Assembly (NCBI GenBank): GCA_022561255.1
Contig: JADFRO010000143.1
Coordinates: forward strand, 1 to 7,368
DNA: 7,368 nt
Source of the DNA: Planctomycetota bacterium
GTDB lineage: Bacteria; Planctomycetota; Phycisphaerae; UBA1845
Direction of reading: 5' to 3'
Positions 1-7,368 of this stretch are shown in pieces. The translations under genes were made by a program, and so were the position numbers. Position 1 is the first letter of the stretch. Each line of letters starts with the position of its first letter. The notes beneath the pieces are model-generated. The model worked only from the letters and a program-made list of their open reading frames with translations, was not told the origin of the DNA and made no database searches.

Positions 1-91
1 CGTCGTTGCGTTGGAGATCGCGGGTGTGCTGTTGCTCGTGTCGATGGTCGGTGCGATCGCACTATCAAGAAAGAAGGTCGCGTCCGAATGA
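1..91 (+). CDS. nuoJ: NADH-quinone oxidoreductase subunit J, C-terminal fragment
   Basis: Only the last 29 codons and the TGA stop (89-91) are in the window; reading begins at base 2. The visible peptide starts VVALEIAGVLLLVSMVGAIA and ends in a short basic, hydrophilic tail (RKKVASE). The E-I-A-G-V-L-L-L-V-x-M-V-G-A-I-A pattern is typical of the last transmembrane helix of NuoJ, a membrane-arm subunit of complex I that packs beside NuoK. The gene order J-K-L-M-N that follows supports the call. Nothing can be said of the rest of the protein. The stop codon overlaps an in-frame ATG (88-90) of the nuoK reading frame, but nuoK more likely starts at 148. Confidence 0.93.
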   Translation, partial: VVALEIAGVLLLVSMVGAIALSRKKVASE

Positions 92-129
92 TTTCGAGCC
101 CCGCCGCGTCCACTGGGACAAATCGGCAG

Positions 130-139
130 AGAGGTGGAG
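130..139 (+). promoter_or_regulatory. Ribosome binding site of nuoK
   Basis: The purine-rich AGAGGTGGAG ends 8 bases before the ATG at 148, which is good Shine-Dalgarno placement. This decides between two in-frame starts. The other, ATG at 88, overlaps the nuoJ stop and also has a plausible site (AGAAGG, 72-77), but it would add 20 polar residues not usual for NuoK. Confidence 0.7.
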
Positions 140-147
140 CCGTTCTG

Positions 148-450
148 ATGGCTGGCGTAACGGAGTATCTCATCGTAAGTGCCCTGCTGTTTGGGATCGG
201 GCTCGTCGGGTTCATGACGCGGCGAAACCTGATTGTGATCTTTCTTTCCACCGAGATCATGTTCCAGGGCGTGGTGGTCAGCGCTGTGGCGTTCGCCCGC
301 TTCTACCACCACGTCGAGGGGCAGGCCTTCGCGTTGTTTCTGCTGCTCATTGCCGCGGTCGAGGCGGGCCTGGCACTTGGCATGGTGATGTTGTTGTACC
401 GACGAAAGGGAACGCTTGACGCCGAAGTCTGGTCCGTCATGCGCGGGTAG
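148..450 (+). CDS. nuoK: NADH-quinone oxidoreductase subunit K
   Basis: Small three-helix membrane subunit of complex I (100 residues), related to MrpC, which links the NuoH/A/J module to the antiporter-like subunits and carries part of the central charge chain. With the start at 148, the two membrane glutamates fall at E36 (LSTEIM) and E72 (AAVEAG). These are the numbers known for E. coli NuoK, which is also 100 residues long and also ends in MRG. The conserved TRRN loop lies at 24-27. The helices are roughly 5-22, 29-50 and 60-83. One oddity is that residue 40, usually Asn a helix turn after E36, is Gln here, and the usual Asn/Ala-rich stretch reads QGVVVSAV. An upstream in-frame ATG at 88 would give 120 residues; I prefer 148 on length, residue numbering and ribosome binding site. 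The gene lies 9 bases before nuoL in the same operon. Confidence 0.95.
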   Translation: MAGVTEYLIVSALLFGIGLVGFMTRRNLIVIFLSTEIMFQGVVVSAVAFARFYHHVEGQAFALFLLLIAAVEAGLALGMVMLLYRRKGTLDAEVWSVMRG

Positions 451-453
451 GAA
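449..453 (+). promoter_or_regulatory. Ribosome binding site of nuoL
   Basis: AGGAA overlaps the nuoK stop codon (TAG, 448-450) and lies 6 bases before the GTG at 460. It supports GTG as the nuoL start and suggests that translation of the two genes is coupled. Confidence 0.65.
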
Positions 454-459
454 ATCAAC

Positions 460-2436
<1,977 letters not shown>

Positions 2437-2439
2437 ACG

Positions 2440-2462
2440 TGTTTGTTCAGCGAACGGAAACG
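2440..2462 (+). promoter_or_regulatory. Possible hairpin over the nuoM ribosome binding site
   Basis: In the 31-base nuoL-nuoM spacer, GTTT-GTTC (2441-2448) can pair with GAAC (2452-2455) and AAAC (2458-2461). The loop is AGC and a GG bulge lies at 2456-2457. A T-G wobble pair can extend the base. The only Shine-Dalgarno-like bases for nuoM (CGGAAA, 2455-2460) lie in the 3' arm and bulge, about 7-9 bases before the GTG at 2468. A ribosome finishing nuoL (stop at 2434-2436) would cover and open the stem, so this may couple nuoM translation to nuoL. The pairing was found by eye and no energy was calculated. Confidence 0.3.
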
Positions 2463-2467
2463 ATCTC

Positions 2468-4306
2468 GTGACGAGTTGGATTCTCACGATCACCATTCTC
2501 TCACCCGTTGCGGGGGCACTTCTGCTGATGTTGCCGCCCTACGGAGATCGCGCGTCCATTCGCCGCAGTGCGGTGCTCTATTCGCTCGTAACGCTCGGGC
2601 TGACGATTCTAGCGCTCACCCGTTTCTACAGCATCGAGGAAGCAAGCGACGGCGCCTTCGTGCTGATGCATGAGCTTCCGTGGATCGTGGGCGAGTCCGT
2701 CGAAGTCGTCGACATGGACGGCTATCTCGTGGAGAAACCATCGATCGACATCAGCTATCGCGTCGGCGTAGACGGTATCAGCATCTGGCTCGTCGCCCTG
2801 ACGTCTTTTCTGATGCCGCTGGCGATTCTATCGAGCTTCACCGCTATCCGGGAACGCACCCGCGAATACTATTGCCTACTCCTTCTGCTGCAGGCGGGTC
2901 TGTTGGGCGTGTTCTGCGCGATGGACCTGCTGTTGTTTTACGTTTTCTTCGAGTTCACGTTGATCCCGCTGTTTTTCCTGATCGGCATCTGGGGCGGATC
3001 GCAGCGGCGGCGGGCGGCCAACAAGTTCTTTATCTACACACTCGCGGGTAGCGTCCTGCTGTTCGCCGGCATCGTATATCTGTCCTACTATTCCTACCGA
3101 ACGCTCGGCTACGTCACGTTGGAGATCGCGGAGTTGACACGACTGGGCCAGGGTGGATATCTCCCCCTTGATGTGCAGTGGTGGTTGTTTTTGGCGTTTG
3201 CCGCGGGGTTTGCGATCAAGGTTCCTTTGTTCCCCGTACACACCTGGCTGCCTCTTGCTCATACGGAGGCGCCGACCGCCGGGAGCGTGATCCTCGCCGG
3301 CGTTCTGCTCAAGCTGGGTACGTACGGGTTCTGCAGGCTGAGCATTCCGATGTTTCCCGACGCCACGTTCCAGCTTGCTCCGGCCGTCGCTGTGTTCGCG
3401 GTGATCGGAATCATCTACGCGGCGCTTGCGGCTTGGGTCCAATCGGACGTCAAGAAGCTCGTCGCGTACTCGAGTATATCGCATCTGGGTTTCTGCATGC
3501 TGGGATTGTTCAGTCTGAAGGTCGCCGGCGTCACCGGCGGCGTGCTTTATATGATCAATCACGGGCTTTCCACGGCTGCGTTGTTCCTCATCGTGGGTTA
3601 CATTTACGAGCGTTACCACACCCGCGACATCCACGAGATTGGCGGGCTCGCAAAGCGGATGCCGTGGATGGCGTTCTTCCTGATCTTCTTCACGCTCAGC
3701 AGCATCGGTTTGCCCGGGTTGAACGGGTTCGTCAGCGAGTTTCTGGTGCTGCTGGCGACGGCAACGTCCGGCCAAAACAGCGACGGTGTCGGACGGGGAC
3801 CTCTTGGCTACGGATACGTCATTCCCGCAGCATTGGGGATCATCCTCGGCGCGACGTACATGTTGTGGATGTGTCAGCGTCTCCTGTTCGGCCCCTTGAC
3901 CGAACCTGCGAACACGCCGGACACGTCGGCCGGGTTGACCGCGGACCTGACACGCCGCGAGATCGGCATTTTGGTTCCCATTGGGCTCGCCTGCATCTTT
4001 CTGGGCGTTTATCCCAAACCGTTGCTCGATACGTTTGAGTCAGCCGCGCGCCGCAATGTTCTGCAATCGCCGTTCACGTACGATTTCTCCGACGTTCGGG
4101 CTCCCGTGATTGACATTGACGACGACCACTTGGCCACCGCCGTCAGTGCAAACGACTTGGACGTGAACGGGTTCTACGATTCGTCAGGTCACGGCGTTGG
4201 TTCTATTGACGCGGCGCAGGGCATAGTCCGCGACGCTGAGATCGTTTCGCACGCTTCCATGACGCCCGCACTTGTGGGGGGAGGAGGGCGAAGCCGTGAC
4301 GATTGA
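2468..4306 (+). CDS. nuoM: NADH-quinone oxidoreductase subunit M, with C-terminal extension
   Basis: Second antiporter-like, proton-pumping subunit of complex I, between NuoL and NuoN. At 612 residues it is longer than the usual 490-530. GTG start; the N-terminus SWILTITILSPVAGALLL is typical. Family residues are present: GVDGIS (100-105), E162 in FFEFTLIPL, K251 in IKVPLFPVHTWLPLAH, then TEAPTAGSV, K282 in LLKLGTYG, QSDVKKLVAYSSISHLG (325-341), H365 in MINHGLSTA, and E424 in LPGLNGFVSEFLVLL. The core ends near residue 525 after the last helix (about 500-516). The extra length is in two places. One is an insertion of roughly 15-20 residues at about 74-94, between PWI and ISYRVGVDG. The other is a hydrophilic acidic tail at about 528-612, with the Asp cluster IDIDDD at 548-553, no membrane helix, and GGGG at 604-607. 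The last 11 bases overlap nuoN. The tail is in frame with no sign of a frameshift, and its function is unknown. Confidence 0.97.
   Translation: MTSWILTITILSPVAGALLLMLPPYGDRASIRRSAVLYSLVTLGLTILALTRFYSIEEASDGAFVLMHELPWIVGESVEVVDMDGYLVEKPSIDISYRVGVDGISIWLVALTSFLMPLAILSSFTAIRERTREYYCLLLLLQAGLLGVFCAMDLLLFYVFFEFTLIPLFFLIGIWGGSQRRRAANKFFIYTLAGSVLLFAGIVYLSYYSYRTLGYVTLEIAELTRLGQGGYLPLDVQWWLFLAFAAGFAIKVPLFPVHTWLPLAHTEAPTAGSVILAGVLLKLGTYGFCRLSIPMFPDATFQLAPAVAVFAVIGIIYAALAAWVQSDVKKLVAYSSISHLGFCMLGLFSLKVAGVTGGVLYMINHGLSTAALFLIVGYIYERYHTRDIHEIGGLAKRMPWMAFFLIFFTLSSIGLPGLNGFVSEFLVLLATATSGQNSDGVGRGPLGYGYVIPAALGIILGATYMLWMCQRLLFGPLTEPANTPDTSAGLTADLTRREIGILVPIGLACIFLGVYPKPLLDTFESAARRNVLQSPFTYDFSDVRAPVIDIDDDHLATAVSANDLDVNGFYDSSGHGVGSIDAAQGIVRDAEIVSHASMTPALVGGGGRSRDD
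4282..4287 (+). promoter_or_regulatory. Ribosome binding site of nuoN, inside nuoM
   Basis: A perfect AGGAGG within a longer G-rich run (4275-4288), 8 bases before the GTG at 4296. It lies inside the nuoM reading frame, where the same bases encode part of the Gly-Gly-Gly-Gly stretch near the NuoM C-terminus. It is the strongest Shine-Dalgarno site in the window and fixes the nuoN start at 4296 rather than at the TTG at 4272, which lies upstream of the site. Confidence 0.8.
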
Positions 4307-5900
4307 ACACATCGCGACCGCCTTGGCGCCGGAGCTGATTCTTCTGGTGGGTGCGTGTTTCGTGCTGATGCTCGGCGTCACCGGCTCGCCGCCGCGTGGC
4401 CGGTGGGTCTCGTCTGCCTCATTCGCCACAATCGTGTTGGCGCTGATCGCTGCCGTTCGGGTCGGATCGCCCGAAGCGGGGGAATTGCTGCCGGGGCTGT
4501 GGATTACGTCGCTGACGATTTACACACGGTGGGTTGCGCTGAGCGTCGGCGCGCTCATCGTCTTGGTCAATTGGCATCAGCCGGTCGTTTCCGAGCGCGG
4601 TGAGTACATGGCCATGATTCTGCTGTCGCTGCTCGGCGTCTTGCTGACGGCGTCGGCGAACGATTTAGTTGTTCTGTTTTTGGCGATAGAGCTGGTCAGC
4701 GTACCGACCTATGTGCTGATCGCCCTAAGTCGTGACGACACTCGATCGTCGGAGGCGGCCGTCAAATACTTCTTCCTCGGTGCTCTGTCGGCGGCGATCC
4801 TCGCTTACGGGATGAGCTTCCTCTATGGTGCCGCCGGAACCACAACGATCCATACCTTTACGAACGGAATCGTATCTTCGAATTTTTCGTTCGGCGGGGC
4901 CGGCCAGGCTCAGGCGATGATCGGCACGATGCTGGTTTTTGGCGGGCTGGCGTTCAAGATCGCGGCCGTCCCGTTCCACGTCTACGCCGCCGACGTTTAT
5001 GAAGGAGCGGCGTCGCCGGTCACAGGCATGCTGGGGTTCGTACCCAAGCTGGCCGGGTTCGTCGCACTGTGCAAACTCATGTCCGCGTTCGGCTGGAACA
5101 TACCGCCGGAACTTTCCTGGATGATTTGGATCGTCGCTGCGGTCACGATGACGGTTGGCAACGTCTTGGCGCTTTTGCAGAAGAACGTAAAGCGCATGCT
5201 CGCTTATTCGAGCATTGCCCACACGGGTTACATGCTCGTTGCGTTGCTGGTGGGACCGGTCGCCGGCGAGGGGCCGATGCGTGACGGCGTGGCGGCGATG
5301 CTGTTCTACATGGCGGTTTACGGCGTAATGAACCTCGGCGTCTTCGCGCTGCTCACTGCGTTTCGCACGGGCGGGCGGGATGTGGAGACGCTCGACGACC
5401 TGAGCGGGATTGCGCGGCGCGCGCCCGCGGGCGCTCTGGCGCTGGCGATCTGTGTGTTCAGCCTGATGGGATTTCCCCCGACGGCCGGGTTTATCGGTAA
5501 GCTCTACATCTTCAGCGGTGCGTTTTCGACCAGCGCCGCGCATCCCATGCACGACGCGATGATCGCCCTGGCCATCATCGGTGTCATCAACTCGGCGATC
5601 GCCGCTGCATATTACCTGCGAATCGTCGCGGCGGTGTACATGCGAACGGAAAAGGACGAGGCGATCCCCACCGGCGGCATGCCCGTTCGCTGGGGACTTG
5701 CGCTGTGTACGATTCCGCTTCTCGTTGTCTTCGCATGGCCCGCCGCGCTGACACGGTCGGCGACAGACGCCGTAGCCGTCGTACAGCAGTCGATCTTCCG
5801 TAACTCCGAAGCCGTGGCGACAACCGATCCCCCTTCGAGTGTACACACCCCAACTTTACGAGCTCCGACGACCGACCATGACGACGCTCTTGAACCGTAG
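4296..5900 (+). CDS. nuoN: NADH-quinone oxidoreductase subunit N
   Basis: Third antiporter-like, proton-pumping subunit of complex I, next to NuoK; 534 residues from the GTG at 4296, slightly longer than the usual 480-500. Family residues are seen in order: E132 in AIELVSVPTYVLIAL, K157 in EAAVKYFFLGALSAA, K221 in AFKIAAVPFHVYAADVYEGA with H228, K251 in FVPKLAGF, and QKNVKRMLAYSSIAHTGYM (295-313). K402 lies in GFPPTAGFIGKLYIF, where NuoN carries Lys in place of the Glu found in NuoM. The last membrane helix is at about 467-484. After it comes a polar tail of about 50 residues rich in Thr, Pro and Ala (to 534), longer than usual; its end is encoded by bases shared with nnrE. It overlaps nuoM by 11 bases and nnrE by 23, consistent with coupled translation. 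It is the last structural gene of the nuo operon. Confidence 0.97.
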   Translation: MTIEHIATALAPELILLVGACFVLMLGVTGSPPRGRWVSSASFATIVLALIAAVRVGSPEAGELLPGLWITSLTIYTRWVALSVGALIVLVNWHQPVVSERGEYMAMILLSLLGVLLTASANDLVVLFLAIELVSVPTYVLIALSRDDTRSSEAAVKYFFLGALSAAILAYGMSFLYGAAGTTTIHTFTNGIVSSNFSFGGAGQAQAMIGTMLVFGGLAFKIAAVPFHVYAADVYEGAASPVTGMLGFVPKLAGFVALCKLMSAFGWNIPPELSWMIWIVAAVTMTVGNVLALLQKNVKRMLAYSSIAHTGYMLVALLVGPVAGEGPMRDGVAAMLFYMAVYGVMNLGVFALLTAFRTGGRDVETLDDLSGIARRAPAGALALAICVFSLMGFPPTAGFIGKLYIFSGAFSTSAAHPMHDAMIALAIIGVINSAIAAAYYLRIVAAVYMRTEKDEAIPTGGMPVRWGLALCTIPLLVVFAWPAALTRSATDAVAVVQQSIFRNSEAVATTDPPSSVHTPTLRAPTTDHDDALEP

Positions 5901-6564
5901 CCAAGTCCGGCGCGTCGATGAGTTGGCGATCAGTCGCTACGGTATCTGCGGCTTGGTCCTGATGGAAAACGCCGGCCGAAACGCGGCTGCGATCATCGAG
6001 GAGGAATTTGGCCCCCGAGGGTCGACGATGATTGTCTGCGGGCGTGGCAACAACGGCGGCGACGGATTCGTGATCGCCCGCCACCTGCACAACGCCGGCT
6101 GGAACGTTGGGCTGCTTATCTGCGGCGACGTGGAAGGGTTGTCGCCTGACGCCCTCATCAACTTCCAAATTGTCAAGGCGATGCAGCTTGATGTGACCGT
6201 CGCGATCGAACCGGCCGAACAACAAGAGGTGTGTCGATCGATCCACACCGACGAGATCGTAATCGACGCTCTTCTCGGAACAGGTTTTGAGGGAACGGTT
6301 CGAGACGAGACGGCGGAGCTGATCCGGGTGATCAACGGGGTAGCCAAGCGAGCCGTCATCGCCGTCGACGTACCCTCCGGGCTTGACTGTGACACGGGCA
6401 GACCGGGGGGGGAGTCGATTCGTGCCGATCTGACGATCACGTTTGTGGCTCAAAAGACCGGTTTCGACAGCCCCGGCGCGGGGGCTTATCTTGGCAAAAT
6501 CAAGGTCGCCGACATCGGCGCACCGCGAGAACTTATCGCCGAGGTTCTTCGTGGTACGGTGTGA
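5878..6564 (+). CDS. nnrE: NAD(P)H-hydrate epimerase (stand-alone NnrE, YjeF N-terminal family)
   Basis: Cytosolic repair enzyme that interconverts the R and S forms of hydrated NADH and NADPH (NADHX, NADPHX), so that the S-specific dehydratase NnrD can restore the cofactor. 228 residues, matching one Rossmann-like YjeF_N domain. Visible motifs are MENAGR (29-34), the glycine-rich CGRGNNGGDGFVIARHL (54-70), IDALLGTGFEG (129-139), and VDVPSGLDCDTG (163-174), whose D164 is the likely catalytic or cation-binding acid. TFVAQKTGF (188-196) and KVADIG (209-214) follow. The ADP/ATP-dependent dehydratase domain that many bacterial Nnr proteins carry at the C-terminus is absent, so NnrD must be encoded elsewhere. 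The ATG at 5878 is chosen because the domain begins just after it. A GTG at 5839 is possible but would add 13 residues outside the family. No good Shine-Dalgarno site is seen, and the 23-base overlap with nuoN suggests expression by coupling to nuoN. Confidence 0.93.
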   Translation: MTTLLNRSQVRRVDELAISRYGICGLVLMENAGRNAAAIIEEEFGPRGSTMIVCGRGNNGGDGFVIARHLHNAGWNVGLLICGDVEGLSPDALINFQIVKAMQLDVTVAIEPAEQQEVCRSIHTDEIVIDALLGTGFEGTVRDETAELIRVINGVAKRAVIAVDVPSGLDCDTGRPGGESIRADLTITFVAQKTGFDSPGAGAYLGKIKVADIGAPRELIAEVLRGTV

Positions 6565-6628
6565 GCGGAATACGCGCTGATGTTGTGACACGCCCGATTC
6601 GGGAACGGAGTGCCGTGAGATCGTCACC

Positions 6629-7368
6629 GTGAAACGCATCCTGCCCGCACTCCCGCCCTACGCCGCGTTCATTCTCAGCGTCGGGGTTTTCCCATGCGGC
6701 GCCGGTCAAGCGTCCCTGGCACAACCACCTGCGCCTGAGGAGCGAATCACGGCGAGGCTGCTCGAGCTCGGCGGCGAGGGGTTCCGCATTCATCAGACCG
6801 AGCACTTCACGATCGCGTACGACACGCCCTGGCAGACGCTGCGACCACACACCGACCGGCTCGAAAAACTGTACGACGCGGTTCAGCGCTTCTGCACCGC
6901 AAGCGCCCTGGAAGCGACGAAGCCCGCGCGTCATCTACCGATCCTTTTTTTCGACGAATTCGAGGCTTACCAGACCTATGCTGCGCGATTTGGCATGGAT
7001 GCGAATGTCGCCGGGTTCTACCTGCCTGCGACCAACGTCGCGGCTTTCCTTCACACGTTGAACCTGCCGGATATTCAACTGATTACGAAGCGCATCGCGA
7101 CGGCCCAGGATCGCCTCGCGGGTATGTCGCGGAGCCCAGACACGTCGCCGCCGGCGCGATTCCAAGCGGACGAACTTGCCCGCAACTTGATCGTCTGGCG
7201 CGGGCAACGTGACGCGATCGTGAGGCGTTTCGATCGTTTCGTACTGCGACATGAGGCCGCTCATCAGATACTGTTCAACCTCGGCGCTCACACGCGCGGT
7301 GCAGCCAATCCGCCGTGGCTCGTGGAGGGGTTGGCATGTCAGTTCGAGGTTGCCCAGAACGTCCCGCA
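6629..7368 (+). CDS. Exported zinc-metallopeptidase-like protein, DUF1570 type (3' end cut off)
   Basis: Open frame from the GTG at 6629 to the window edge, 246 whole codons without a stop; the in-frame stop upstream is at 6578. Residues 1-32 look like a Sec signal peptide: MKR, then a hydrophobic stretch (about 10-22), with likely cleavage near SLA-Q (29-32). The Cys at 23 follows VFP, a poor lipobox, so a lipoprotein is less likely. The mature part has a central alpha/beta stretch (HLPILFFDEFEAYQTYAARF, 102-121, then VAGFYLP). It ends with the metallopeptidase signature HEAAHQ (H208, E209, H212) and WLVEGLA (E233), which fit an HExxH...E zinc site of the gluzincin type. This arrangement is that of DUF1570 proteins, many in Planctomycetes; the substrate is unknown. 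The ribosome binding site is weak. The 64-base gap to nnrE leaves it open whether it is in the same operon. Confidence 0.82.
   Translation, partial: MKRILPALPPYAAFILSVGVFPCGAGQASLAQPPAPEERITARLLELGGEGFRIHQTEHFTIAYDTPWQTLRPHTDRLEKLYDAVQRFCTASALEATKPARHLPILFFDEFEAYQTYAARFGMDANVAGFYLPATNVAAFLHTLNLPDIQLITKRIATAQDRLAGMSRSPDTSPPARFQADELARNLIVWRGQRDAIVRRFDRFVLRHEAAHQILFNLGAHTRGAANPPWLVEGLACQFEVAQNVP

Noticed and set aside
51..62. Perfect 12-base palindrome GTGCGATCGCAC, and a second, CGGCGATCGCCG, at 5593-5604; both contain GCGATCGC
   Set aside because: Both lie inside conserved codons of nuoJ and nuoN. Two copies of an 8-mer in this GC-rich, GATC-rich window are not enough to claim a repeat family or binding site.
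2876..3775. Long open frame on the - strand (299 codons) opposite nuoM
   Set aside because: It lies wholly inside nuoM, and its product is Arg, Gln and Glu rich with no recognisable motif. GC-rich coding DNA often yields such antisense frames.
4725..5846. Long open frame on the - strand (373 codons) opposite nuoN
   Set aside because: Shadow of nuoN with low-complexity Arg/His/Asp composition and no domain. nuoN is certain from its conserved motifs.
6592..6619. Possible terminator after nnrE (CCCGATTCGGG)
   Set aside because: The stem is only about 4 pairs with a tiny loop and no T-run follows, so it is not a convincing intrinsic terminator.
6565..6628. Possible promoter for the last gene in the 64-base gap
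   Set aside because: TTGTGA at 6583-6588 could pass as a -35 element, but no acceptable -10 element lies at the right distance.
5587..6639. Open frame on the - strand (350 codons) opposite the end of nuoN and nnrE
   Set aside because: It spans two well-supported + strand genes and shows no family motif.
6935..7291. Open frames on the - strand (6533-6934 and 6935-7291) at the right end
   Set aside because: They oppose the signal-peptide and HExxH protein, whose + strand frame has coherent motifs; the antisense products have none.

Overview
The window holds the 3' end of a type I NADH:quinone oxidoreductase (respiratory complex I) operon, with all genes on the + strand. It begins in the last codons of nuoJ and continues through complete nuoK, nuoL, nuoM and nuoN, all membrane-arm subunits. 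It then passes into nnrE (NAD(P)H-hydrate epimerase), which overlaps nuoN. The right edge cuts a gene for an exported, zinc-metallopeptidase-like protein of the DUF1570 kind.

The DNA is GC-rich and densely coding. The stretches without a gene are short: 56 bases between nuoJ and nuoK, 9 between nuoK and nuoL, 31 between nuoL and nuoM, and 64 between nnrE and the last gene. nuoM/nuoN and nuoN/nnrE overlap. GTG starts are frequent (nuoL, nuoM, nuoN and the last gene). The source looks bacterial, with a planctomycete or a relative the best guess. That guess rests on the DUF1570-like protein, a family expanded in Planctomycetes, and on the stand-alone NnrE. No taxonomic marker is present, so it remains an inference.

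NuoJ, K, L, M and N form the proton-translocating membrane arm. NuoL, NuoM and NuoN are the three antiporter-like subunits, and each keeps the expected membrane Glu/Lys/His charge chain. NuoK keeps both of its membrane glutamates. The complex therefore looks functional. NnrE repairs hydrated NADH and NADPH, so its coupling to nuoN places cofactor repair next to the main NADH-oxidising enzyme. The last gene has no evident link to complex I and may belong to a separate unit.

This is mostly conserved core metabolism, and I found no clearly novel system. The points worth a second look are the extra segments of NuoM (an insertion and an acidic tail of about 85 residues), a possible hairpin over the nuoM ribosome binding site, the nuoN ribosome binding site inside the nuoM tail, the nuoN-nnrE coupling, and an unusual residue beside the first essential glutamate of NuoK.
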